Shown here: positions 28,460-37,818 of the stretch, one piece after another
How positions within the stretch are numbered: the first letter of the stretch is position 1
Layout of the letters: every line of letters starts with the position of its first letter
Assembly (NCBI RefSeq): GCF_003260125.1
Contig: NZ_QHKO01000001.1
Coordinates: forward strand, 372,001 to 436,000
Direction of reading: 5' to 3'
From: Lujinxingia litoralis
GTDB taxonomy: Bacteria; Myxococcota_A; Bradymonadia; Bradymonadales; Bradymonadaceae
Length of the DNA: 64,000 nt
Translations under genes and position numbers: made by a program
Notes under the pieces: generated by a model
What the model saw: the letters and a program-made list of their open reading frames with translations, nothing else
Database searches by the model: none
What the model was told of the DNA's origin: nothing

Positions 28460-30145
28460 TTACTCCGGAGCCGATCCCACGGTCTCAATGGTGTAGCGGT
28501 AGCCCTGCTCGGTCAAAAAGAGCTGGCGCTTGTTAGCGTACTCCTGCTCGGTGGTGTCGCGGGTGACGACCGAGTAGAAATGGGCCTCGTTGTTGCCCTC
28601 TTTCGGCCTCAGTACTCGCCCCAGCCGCTGGGCCTCCTCCTGACGACTGCCAAAGGTGCCGGAGACCTGAATGGCCACGCTGGCGTCGGGCAGGTCGACG
28701 GCGAAGTTGGCCACCTTACTCACCACCAGCACCGGCACCTCCCCCTTGCGGAACTGCTCGTAGAGCACCTCGCGCTGGGGCTGCGGGGTACGCCCGGTGA
28801 TGATCGGGGCATCCAGGCGCTCGCTGATCTGATCGAGCTGATCGAGGTACTGCCCGATGATCAAGGTCTGCTCGCCACGGTGCTTCTCCAGCAACGTATC
28901 GAGCACCTTGAGCTTGGCCGGATTGGTCGCGGCGATCTTGTACTTCTGACGCTGCTCGGCCAGCGCGTACGCCATGCGCAGGTCATCATCCTCAAACTCC
29001 ACCCGCACCTCGGCACACTCGGCCGTGGCGATAAAGCCCTTCTTCTCGAGCACCCGCCAGGGCACATCGTACTTCTTGGGGCCGATCAGGCTGAAGACCT
29101 CTTCCTCTTTGCCGTCTTCGCGCACCAGCGTGGCGGTCAGCCCCAGCCGGCGGCGGCTCTGCAGGTTGGCCACCGCCCGAAACACCGGCGCCGGCAAGAG
29201 GTGAACCTCATCGTAGACGATCAATCCCCAGTTGGCCTGATTGAACACCTCGAAGTGCACAAAATCACTATTCTTATTCCGACGGTAGGTCAGCAGCTGG
29301 TAGGTCGTGATCGTGATGGGCTTGATCTCTTTAACCTCGCCAGAATACTCCCCGACCAGCTCCGGATCGATGTCGGTCTTATCGATGATCTCATCACGCC
29401 ACTGGCGCAACGCCGTGATGTTCGTCGTCAGAATCAGCGTCTGCGCCTGAACCGCCGCCATCGCCCCCAGCGCCACAATCGTCTTGCCGGCGCCACAGGG
29501 AAGCACGATCGCCCCGGAGCCGCCTTTGACCGTACCACCGGCCCAGAACGCCCCGACCGCCTCGCGCTGATAGTCGCGCAGCCCGAAGGCCTTGCCTCCC
29601 ACCGTCGTCTCGCGGAGCGCCACTTCCAGCGGCTCGCCCTCCACGTAGCCCGCCAGGTCTTCGACCGGGTAGCCCACCCGGATCAGCGCGTGCTTGATCA
29701 CGCCACGCTGATCTTTGACCACCCGAAAACGCGTCGGACTCACGCGCCCCAGCAAATAGGGCTTGACCGTGCGCTGGCGACTGATCTCTTCCAGAAGCGC
29801 ATCGTCCTCGCTCTCCAGAAAGAGTTCATCGTCTTCGCCCACCAGCTTCAGCCGCCCGTAGCGACTCATGAAGTCGTCGATGTCGGCCAACAGGTTCGAG
29901 GGCAACGGGTACTTGCTGTACTCGGCCAACTTCCCCTTAATATGCTCTGGCTCGTAACCCAGCGCGGCGGCGTTCCACAGCGAGAGCGGCGACACCCGGT
30001 AGGTGTGAATATGCTCCGGCGACTTGACGAGCTCGGCGAAGATCGAAAGCGCGTCACGGGCCGCTTCGAACTTCTCGTTGGCCGTCTCCAGAAGCACGGT
30101 GCGGTCGGATTGAACGATGAGTGGATTATTCGGATCGTACGACAT
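28460..30145 (-). CDS. XPB/ERCC3-type DNA repair helicase
   Basis: A 561-residue superfamily 2 helicase. The N-terminal domain (about 1-190) resembles the XPB damage-recognition-like region. Helicase domain 1 has Walker A in LPCGAGKT, the DEVH box (IVYDEVHLLP) and the XPB-specific RED motif in LVREDGKEEE. Domain 2 carries the VVSKVANFAVDLPDA segment and the QRLGRVLRPKE motif VI. The family opens DNA 3' to 5' and acts in excision repair with a nuclease or a helicase-associated partner in several bacteria. A related partner gene lies 15 kb away (45088-47340). No obvious Shine-Dalgarno precedes the ATG. Confidence 0.94.
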   Translation of the reverse strand: MSYDPNNPLIVQSDRTVLLETANEKFEAARDALSIFAELVKSPEHIHTYRVSPLSLWNAAALGYEPEHIKGKLAEYSKYPLPSNLLADIDDFMSRYGRLKLVGEDDELFLESEDDALLEEISRQRTVKPYLLGRVSPTRFRVVKDQRGVIKHALIRVGYPVEDLAGYVEGEPLEVALRETTVGGKAFGLRDYQREAVGAFWAGGTVKGGSGAIVLPCGAGKTIVALGAMAAVQAQTLILTTNITALRQWRDEIIDKTDIDPELVGEYSGEVKEIKPITITTYQLLTYRRNKNSDFVHFEVFNQANWGLIVYDEVHLLPAPVFRAVANLQSRRRLGLTATLVREDGKEEEVFSLIGPKKYDVPWRVLEKKGFIATAECAEVRVEFEDDDLRMAYALAEQRQKYKIAATNPAKLKVLDTLLEKHRGEQTLIIGQYLDQLDQISERLDAPIITGRTPQPQREVLYEQFRKGEVPVLVVSKVANFAVDLPDASVAIQVSGTFGSRQEEAQRLGRVLRPKEGNNEAHFYSVVTRDTTEQEYANKRQLFLTEQGYRYTIETVGSAPE

Positions 30146-30370
30146 AGACCGTCGGGGCAGAGAGCGGATGAACGAACTGGGAAATCTTGCGGTCGGGCGC
30201 GTGGTTTTGCTCCTGAACGCGGCCAGAAAACACCGGCCCAGGGCATCCGGGCGCCGAGCAACTTAGGCACCGGGCGCACTTTGCACAACCGCCAAACGAA
30301 CCGAACGCTCCCCGGGGACATTCCCCGCCCTCCCCTGACCTGAGCGCCCCCCACACCACGGGCTTTTTTG

Positions 30371-31171
30371 ATGATCAACCCGCTGAAATCCATCGAGGTC
30401 AACCGCTACCGCCTCTGGCACCCCCGGGTAAGCCCGGCGCAGAGCGGGTTTCGGATCGCCCAGATCAGCGACATCCACCTGGGGCGCTGGGTCAAGCCCC
30501 GCCATATGGCCCAGGTCGTGGACTACGTAAACCGCCAGGCCCCCCACCTGGTCGCCCTCACCGGCGACTACGTCGGCTACAGCCGCCACGACCTGATGCC
30601 CGCCGTCGAGGTCCTGGCCGGCCTGAACTCCCCCACCTACGCGGTGCTGGGTAACCACGATCACTGGACCTGCACCGACACCGCCCACCAGGCCTTCTCG
30701 CGCTTTGAGATCCCGCTGCTCACCAATGAGAACCGCCTCATCGAGAGCGCGATGGGGCCGATTGAGGTGGTCGGGGTCGACGATCACGTCACCAAAAAAT
30801 CCGACGTGGACCAGGCCTTCAACGCCCTGCAGGGAGACGCCTTCTGCCTGGTGCTTAACCACGTGCCCTCGCTGGCCCCGGAGCTGGCGCTACGCGGCGC
30901 CAACCTGATCTTGAGCGGGCACACCCACGGCTACCAGTTCAACATTCCCGGGCTCACCCATCGCATCGCTCACGGGATGGGCGCGCGCTATCACGTGGGG
31001 GCGTACTACCTGGACGGCGCCTACCTTTACATCAACCGCGGGCTGGGCTCGGCGTCATGGCCCTGGCGCATCGGGGCCGCCCCGGAGCTCACCTTCTTTG
31101 AGCTGGCCCCGGGCTCCCGACCGCGCCTGGAGCTGTTGACCACCGAGACGATGGGCGTCAACCACCGATGA
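30371..31171 (+). CDS. Metallophosphoesterase (calcineurin-like)
   Basis: A 266-residue enzyme with all metal motifs in order: SDIHLG (about 33-38), GDYVG, GNHDH, LNHVP and SGHTHG. The set resembles the YkuE-like branch, although no TM or Tat signal is visible. Substrate specificity cannot be read from sequence. I chose the ATG at 30371; a TTG one codon earlier is in frame. It is divergent from the XPB gene and converges with the arrestin-like gene, overlapping it by 14 bases. Confidence 0.9.
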   Translation: MINPLKSIEVNRYRLWHPRVSPAQSGFRIAQISDIHLGRWVKPRHMAQVVDYVNRQAPHLVALTGDYVGYSRHDLMPAVEVLAGLNSPTYAVLGNHDHWTCTDTAHQAFSRFEIPLLTNENRLIESAMGPIEVVGVDDHVTKKSDVDQAFNALQGDAFCLVLNHVPSLAPELALRGANLILSGHTHGYQFNIPGLTHRIAHGMGARYHVGAYYLDGAYLYINRGLGSASWPWRIGAAPELTFFELAPGSRPRLELLTTETMGVNHR

Positions 31172-31586
31172 CCTCAAAGAGGGCCTCGGCGCGCGGATCG
31201 ACGCTGCGGTCGACCACCGCCTGAGCCCGCAGACTCCAGGTGGCGCCGTCTTCGCTGAGTACGGCGTCTTCGGGGATCTGCACCTCGATCGGGATCACGA
31301 ACTCATGGCCGCCGGGAAGCGCGGTGTTATGGGCAACCTCGGCGCGCTGATCATAGTCCTGCCACTTCCCCTCGCGCTGAACCTGACCACGCAGGCTGAT
31401 GGCCACATGCGTGAGCTCGCGCTCCCCGGACTCCGGCGAGCGCACCCGGGCCTGGGCGTGAATCACTGCCCCGGGGCGCACCTGGGCCTCCTCGACTTCG
31501 AGCAAAAACTCCAGGTCACTGCCCGTGATCTTATTGAGCCGGGTCCCCAGAAAGCGCAGCGTCTCGCTGAGTTTGATCTTTGCCAC
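31158..31586 (-). CDS. Arrestin-like / SpoOM-like beta-sandwich protein
   Basis: A 142-residue beta-rich soluble protein. Motifs such as VRPGAVIHAQARV, the PGGHEFVIPIEVQIPEDAV core (key words HEFVIP, IPEDA) and a C-terminal VDRSVDPRAEA resemble arrestin-fold proteins of the SpoOM type. The GTG start at 31586 has AGGAG 7 bases upstream and leads straight into conserved-looking sequence. A longer open frame up to 31826 is Arg-rich and unlikely to be coding. The 3' end overlaps the convergent metallophosphoesterase gene by 14 bases. Function is unknown. Confidence 0.75.
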   Translation of the reverse strand: MAKIKLSETLRFLGTRLNKITGSDLEFLLEVEEAQVRPGAVIHAQARVRSPESGERELTHVAISLRGQVQREGKWQDYDQRAEVAHNTALPGGHEFVIPIEVQIPEDAVLSEDGATWSLRAQAVVDRSVDPRAEALFEVIGG

Positions 31587-31726
31587 CTTACATCTCCTGC
31601 GCCGAGAGGGCGCGCTATCTACACGCCGAAATCCATGAACATCATCCTCCCGCTGTGTTAGCACAGCGTCGACGGCGCTTCCAGACCCGGCGTTCGCTCC
31701 CCGGCCCACCCGTGCCCCGGCCGCCC

Positions 31727-32437
31727 TCAGGGCGTAGGGCCTTCGTAGTCGCGGTTGACTCGAAAGGTGACCCGGGCCCCGGGGCCCAGCTCCAGGCGCA
31801 CGCCCTGGTCCATCATCCCGTGGCAATCGAACTCATCGAGATCGATGGCCGCATCAAAACGATCAAACTCACAGCGATAGCGCCCCGGCGGCATCACCAG
31901 GCGTGCAGTCCCCTTTTGCAGACGCACGACCAGCAGACTGGGGCGATTGGCCACGATCACATCGACGGTCCCCTCCCCCAGGTCCAGCTCGATATGATCG
32001 GCGCTCAGATGCTTGCCCACCACCTGCCCTCGGCCCACCCGGGCCCGCACTTCTCCGGCCAGATGGTAGAGCCCCAGGTGCCCCTCTTCCATCTCCACCG
32101 CCACGCGACTCTGCTCGGGAAGTGAGAGGTCGTAGCGCGCCCGACACCCCCCGGCCGACGCACAACTCGCCACGACCTCCACGCGATCCCCACTCTGGTG
32201 CTCCTCCAGGCGAGCGAACTCCTCGCGCGGACTGCTCCAGCGATCGAGGACCAGCCCCTTGCTCTGGTCGGAACCAAAGACGTGAACCTCGTCGCGCTCC
32301 ACCTTCACCTGAACCTCGGAGACCGCACTCTCAAAGACGCGCCGATCCACCTCCTCCAGCTCCTCGCTGCACCCCAGCCCAATCACGACCCCCGCACACA
32401 CCAGTCCCCACAACGCCCACCCTTGCGCTCCTCGCAT
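31727..32437 (-). CDS. Lipoprotein with DUF4097-like beta repeats
   Basis: A 236-residue lipoprotein with signal peptide and lipobox IGLGC (about 20-24). The mature part is beta-rich with repeating HLGLYHL, ADHIELDLGEG and TARLVMPPG units, as in DUF4097-like beta-helix proteins. Two Cys pairs are present (CASAGGC, and CEF with FDCHG). The start at 32437 is set by GGGGGGAGG just upstream and by the signal peptide; the open frame continues to 32860 but overlaps the pyrG promoter and start. Probably envelope-located; role unknown. Confidence 0.8.
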   Translation of the reverse strand: MRGAQGWALWGLVCAGVVIGLGCSEELEEVDRRVFESAVSEVQVKVERDEVHVFGSDQSKGLVLDRWSSPREEFARLEEHQSGDRVEVVASCASAGGCRARYDLSLPEQSRVAVEMEEGHLGLYHLAGEVRARVGRGQVVGKHLSADHIELDLGEGTVDVIVANRPSLLVVRLQKGTARLVMPPGRYRCEFDRFDAAIDLDEFDCHGMMDQGVRLELGPGARVTFRVNRDYEGPTP

Positions 32438-32626
32438 GACCTCCCCCCGACACTCGATGAAAATCCACCAACTCGCCGCTGCCGGCCCCTTCGCTTCCCA
32501 TATCTCCCTGTAAAATGTGCGCCCCGCCCGCCAAAAAACCACCCTTTGCGCCGGTCTCCCCGCGCTCCCCTGCGACGCCCCCCAGAGCCCGCGCCTCAAA
32601 GCCCCCGCAAGCGCGGCCCGGAGAGG

Positions 32627-32655
32627 TTGCCAGCCCCTGACCGGCTCACTATAGT
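32627..32655 (+). promoter_or_regulatory. Predicted housekeeping promoter of pyrG
   Basis: TTGCCA (32627-32632), 17 bases, then TATAGT (32650-32655). Both boxes are 5/6 matches. The start codon at 32730 follows about 75 bases later. Confidence 0.7.
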
Positions 32656-32678
32656 GCGCGCGAGCGGCGCCCGGCTGA

Positions 32679-34376
<1,698 letters not shown>

Positions 34377-34413
34377 CCCCGGGGGGGGGCATCACCGCCC
34401 CTCTCAGCAGGCC

Positions 34414-35388
34414 TTACGCATCGCCGGCTTCGATCCAGACGAAGTCGGCGATGTTCTTTTCTTGAAGGTAGCGCAGCCGACGATACTCGTCCTGGCCGGC
34501 GTCCTCCTCCCCGACCGCGCTCACCGGAATCACCACCGGGACCGCCGCCGGTTCGCCGGCCGCGGTCATCCGCCGCTCAATGCGCGGGGGGATGCCAAAG
34601 CCGCGCTCGGCGTGACCGCGCCCCACCAGAAGCACCATCTGCGCAAGTTCGGGGCTGGCGAGCATCACCTCGACGGCGCGCGCGGCCATCGTCTCATCCC
34701 AGAGCACCTGAGCGGCGAAAAAACGATCGAGCGCCTGCGTATCATCGCCCATCCCGTGTGCGGCAAAGATCGCCTGCAACCAGGCCCGGTACTCCGCATC
34801 GCTCAAATCGAGCTCGGGCAGCCCCCGGCGCTCCTCCTCGCTGAGCGCCTCCAGCCCGCCTCGCCCCACCCGGCGCACCAGCTCGCGGGGGGCATTGAGC
34901 CCCACCACCGGCTGGGCGTACTCCCGGGCCGTGCGCCACATCGGGGCGTACATCTCCCAGTCCATCCCCCAGCGCTCCTCCCACCCGACGCCTTCGAGCA
35001 TCGCCGCCTCGTCCTGGGAGCCCTCCAGATAGGCGTCGAGCGCGCTCTGAAAGCGCGCCTCCACCATCTCCACTCCCAGCGCCACCTGGCCCGGCCGCTG
35101 CGCGCTCAGGCCGGCGTAGAGACGGCGCTGAACCTCATGGTGCCAGTCATCGTCATGGGATTCCCCGGCCACCACAAAGCGCGCACCGGAGAGCTCGGCC
35201 ACAAGCTCCGCCTCACTGAGCTGCCGACCGGTGGCAACCTCCCAGATGCCCGGCCCCAGCAGCTCTCCCGGGGCCTCGGTGCCGGGTGTAGGCGCCCGGG
35301 TCGCGCCCGAGGGCGAGGCACAGGCTCCCTGCACCAAGAGCACCATCATCAGCACCACAACACCTTCCCAACCGAGCCTCTTCAGCAC
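34414..35388 (-). CDS. ChaN-family lipoprotein (heme-binding/Tiki-like)
   Basis: A 324-residue lipoprotein. The signal peptide ends at lipobox VQGAC (about 20-24). The domain of the ChaN/Tiki (PF04187-like) group shows GESHDDDWHHEVQ near residue 74, GVEMVEARFQ, and GRGHAERGFGIPPR near residue 258. ChaN binds heme in Campylobacter, and related Tiki proteins are metalloproteases; which applies here is unknown. The GESH motif His and the final HxxxGxG region are intact. The nuclease lipoprotein gene starts at 36534 upstream on the same strand, with a gap of 63 bases. Confidence 0.88.
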   Translation of the reverse strand: MLKRLGWEGVVVLMMVLLVQGACASPSGATRAPTPGTEAPGELLGPGIWEVATGRQLSEAELVAELSGARFVVAGESHDDDWHHEVQRRLYAGLSAQRPGQVALGVEMVEARFQSALDAYLEGSQDEAAMLEGVGWEERWGMDWEMYAPMWRTAREYAQPVVGLNAPRELVRRVGRGGLEALSEEERRGLPELDLSDAEYRAWLQAIFAAHGMGDDTQALDRFFAAQVLWDETMAARAVEVMLASPELAQMVLLVGRGHAERGFGIPPRIERRMTAAGEPAAVPVVIPVSAVGEEDAGQDEYRRLRYLQEKNIADFVWIEAGDA

Positions 35389-35451
35389 GCTCCACTCCCT
35401 GGCAACAGCCCCTTAAAAGACGAGCCCCACCCCACATCCCGCACCGACGCA

Positions 35452-36534
35452 TCAGCGCGCGAGCTTCGGAGGGTCATCGCCCGAACGAATAAAACTGAGC
35501 TCATCGAGCACCACGATCGGGTCGCCGCGAAACATCGCCACTTCTCCCTCCACGTAGACAAACTCGCGTTTCTCGAAGTCGCCCTTTTTCATGTCCCCGA
35601 ATTTGACCGGTCCCGGAGCCTGGATCATCAGCTCCTCGCGGTAGCGATGCGAGAGGTAGAGTTTAGGCGGACGTCCCCGTGGCGAGTAGCGATCGACGGC
35701 CCCAAAGACCACCACCCGCTCCCCCGTACGCTGGCGCAGCCGGCCCATGGCATCGTCAGTGCCCAGCTCGACCACGTGGGGGTGATCGGCCAGGCGCTCC
35801 CGAAAGAGCCCGATCTGGCGGGCCCGCGGAGCCCACTCCTCAAAGCGTTGCGGGTAGTCATCGTAGCCGCGTTGCCCCGGCTTCCAGATGCCTCGCCCGG
35901 CAGCCTGCGCCTGACGTTGAGCCTCCTCAAAGGCCTCGTGATAAGGATCGCAGCGCCCGTACTCCGTGGCGTAAGGCGACCACCCGGCGCGTACCGCTTC
36001 CACATTGTAGTTGAGCCAGTCGCCCCCGGGCTCCCGCACCCAGACGTAGCCCAGGTGACGCCCGAAAAAGCCCCGGGTGTGCACCTCCGAGGCGTACTCG
36101 ACAAAGACCTCGTCGCGCCCCGCAAAGAACTCTCGGGCCCACTCCTTAGCCTGGTTCCCCACAAAGGTGCCGTAGCTGCGGGTAAAACGCCCCTGCCCCT
36201 TGCGCTCGCGCTGGTACGACTCCCAGTCAGCCTGGGCCCGCTGAAGCTCCTCGCCACGGAGCACCTCCTCGGTGTCCAGGCACAAGAGACGTACGCTCTC
36301 ATCAAAACCGACCAGGCGCAGGGTGTCGCCATCAACCACCCCGTTCTTCCGAAGCTCGGCGGCCTGCGGCGTCCTCCGGGGCGCCACTGGCGAGCTCGCC
36401 GGCGCCGACGACGTTGGCGCGGGGAGCTCCAGCAGCCTGCCAACCTGCTCCAGCGCATCACAGGCACTCAGCGCGCAACAAAGCGCGGCGAGCACGGCGG
36501 CCCACCCGGGACGCATCAAGGCGGTGAGTTGCAT
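35452..36534 (-). CDS. Lipoprotein with staphylococcal-nuclease (SNase) domain
   Basis: A 360-residue exported protein with a lipobox at LSAC (about residues 21-24) after a Met-rich signal. The SNase fold shows VVDGDTLRL, then VRLLCLDTEEV, which aligns with the nuclease Arg-x4-Asp-Thr-x-Glu active-site residues (Pro to Glu at the third position). FGRHLGYVWV follows with the second conserved Arg, and NYNVEAVRAGW closes the fold, so it may be catalytic. The last 130 residues are a C-terminal extension, perhaps a second OB-like or DNA-binding domain. The ATG at 36534 has AGGAG 7 bases before it; an ATG at 36561 is possible. It should degrade nucleic acids at the envelope. Confidence 0.88.
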   Translation of the reverse strand: MQLTALMRPGWAAVLAALCCALSACDALEQVGRLLELPAPTSSAPASSPVAPRRTPQAAELRKNGVVDGDTLRLVGFDESVRLLCLDTEEVLRGEELQRAQADWESYQRERKGQGRFTRSYGTFVGNQAKEWAREFFAGRDEVFVEYASEVHTRGFFGRHLGYVWVREPGGDWLNYNVEAVRAGWSPYATEYGRCDPYHEAFEEAQRQAQAAGRGIWKPGQRGYDDYPQRFEEWAPRARQIGLFRERLADHPHVVELGTDDAMGRLRQRTGERVVVFGAVDRYSPRGRPPKLYLSHRYREELMIQAPGPVKFGDMKKGDFEKREFVYVEGEVAMFRGDPIVVLDELSFIRSGDDPPKLAR

Positions 36535-36591
36535 CGATGTACTCCTGAGCCTGATTCTCATCCCGGGGGGCCCCCGCCGGCGTCACCGGGA

Positions 36592-37599
36592 TTACTCTTC
36601 CGGCTGCACCAGCTTGCCAAAGCGCCCACCGATGGCCAGATAGAAGCCCCCATCACTCAACCAGAACGAGTCGAGCTCTTCGCCCCGCTGGATCTCCAGG
36701 TCGAGGGTCTCCGAGCGCGGGTTGTATACGTGCCACTGGTTGAAGCCGGCGCGCAGGTAGACCGCGCTGTAGGCATCGGGGAAGTGACGGCTGACCTCAA
36801 AGAAGGGACGCAGCACGGTGAGCGAGGTGTCCATCTCATGCTCGCCGACCGAGAGCTGCTGCCCACCGAACATCGCGCTCAGCCCCACGGCCATCTCCCA
36901 GGTGCGGTTCCCCACGGCGTAGGCCGGCTCCAGGCCCACATACCAGGAGCTCACCGAAGGATCGCCCTGGTAGTTGAACGCTGCCCCACCGAGCACCGAG
37001 ACGCGCAAGTTGCGCACGACCATCGCCTCGATGGCCAGGTCGATGTGCTGGGCCACGTTGCCGTCGATGAGTTCCTGGTTGTTCGGCGCAAGCACGTAGT
37101 CGTTTAAGCGCTCATAATCGGTGAAGAAGAGCCCCAGCTCCAGACGACCGCCCACGGTCGTCTCGAAAGGACCGTCGAAGTCGACGTCCTCATCGTCCTC
37201 GCTCACGCCCAGAAGTTTATCGGCCTCGGCGAAGGGGTCCTCTTTTTCCTCATCTTCCTCTTCAGCGTCAGCTTCCGCCTGCTCGTCGTCGGTGGCTTCT
37301 TCTTCAGCGTCGGCTTCCGCCTGCTCGTCTTCGGTGGCTTCTTCTTCAGCGTCGGCTTCCGCCTGCTCGTCTTCGATGGCTTCTTCGTCGGCCTCTTCTT
37401 CGCCATCTTCAGCGTCGGCGTCCGCCTGATCGCCTTCCGTGGCGGCGTCTTCGGAGCTCTCCTCCTGAGCCAGCTCGGTGCTCTCCGGCGAGTTCTCCCC
37501 GGCCGAAGCATCCTCCTGAGCGACCGCCGGCGCCGCGCTCGCGACCAGCGCCAGCATCAACGCCACCAGCAAGCCATTGTATGTATACCCTCGCGTCAT
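36592..37599 (-). CDS. Acidic-repeat outer-membrane-type beta-barrel protein
   Basis: A 335-residue secreted protein. It has a signal peptide of about 27 residues ending AVAQED, then about 115 residues of almost pure Asp/Glu/Ala with three tandem copies of a 14-residue unit (EDEQAEADAEEEAT), and a C-terminal domain of about 180 residues. The latter has alternating hydrophobic beta strands and aromatic residues and reads as a beta-barrel. The last residues are QPEE, not a typical C-terminal Phe. I chose 37599 because GGAG is 7 bases upstream; the adjacent ATG at 37602 is equal. The acidic segment may bind cations or be a spacer. Confidence 0.78.
   Translation of the reverse strand: MTRGYTYNGLLVALMLALVASAAPAVAQEDASAGENSPESTELAQEESSEDAATEGDQADADAEDGEEEADEEAIEDEQAEADAEEEATEDEQAEADAEEEATDDEQAEADAEEEDEEKEDPFAEADKLLGVSEDDEDVDFDGPFETTVGGRLELGLFFTDYERLNDYVLAPNNQELIDGNVAQHIDLAIEAMVVRNLRVSVLGGAAFNYQGDPSVSSWYVGLEPAYAVGNRTWEMAVGLSAMFGGQQLSVGEHEMDTSLTVLRPFFEVSRHFPDAYSAVYLRAGFNQWHVYNPRSETLDLEIQRGEELDSFWLSDGGFYLAIGGRFGKLVQPEE
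37259..37384. repeat. Three tandem 42-bp repeats in the acidic-repeat gene
   Basis: Units at 37259-37300, 37301-37342 and 37343-37384 differ at only a few bases. Each encodes the 14-residue acidic unit, so copy-number change would not shift the frame. Confidence 0.92.
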
Positions 37600-37737
37600 C
37601 ATCCTTCTCCCGAAAAAAAATCGTCTCGCGGTACCATCCAGAGCTACCCACAACTACAGCGAAATGGCCGCTCCTCAAAACAGTTTCTCCATGAGAGCCC
37701 TCTCATAGCCCCAACGTATGAGCAAGGCGGCGCCGCC

Positions 37738-37766
37738 TTGTGGGCCTGCCGACGATCGACGATACT
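37738..37766 (+). promoter_or_regulatory. Candidate promoter of the giant kinase gene
   Basis: TTGTGG (37738-37743), 17 bases, then GATACT (37761-37766), matching 3/6 and 4/6. It would place the transcript start near 37773 and so favours a translation start at 37819 over the more upstream TTG or GTG codons. Confidence 0.35.
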
Positions 37767-37818
37767 TGTGAATACTTGGCCTTGCACCGCCCCTCCTCTT
37801 TGCATCGACGAGACACGT

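Noticed and set aside
34377..34390. C4G9 run after pyrG, as possible phase-variable tract
   Set aside because: It is in an intergenic gap between convergent genes and has no reading frame or promoter to switch; sequencing error is also possible.
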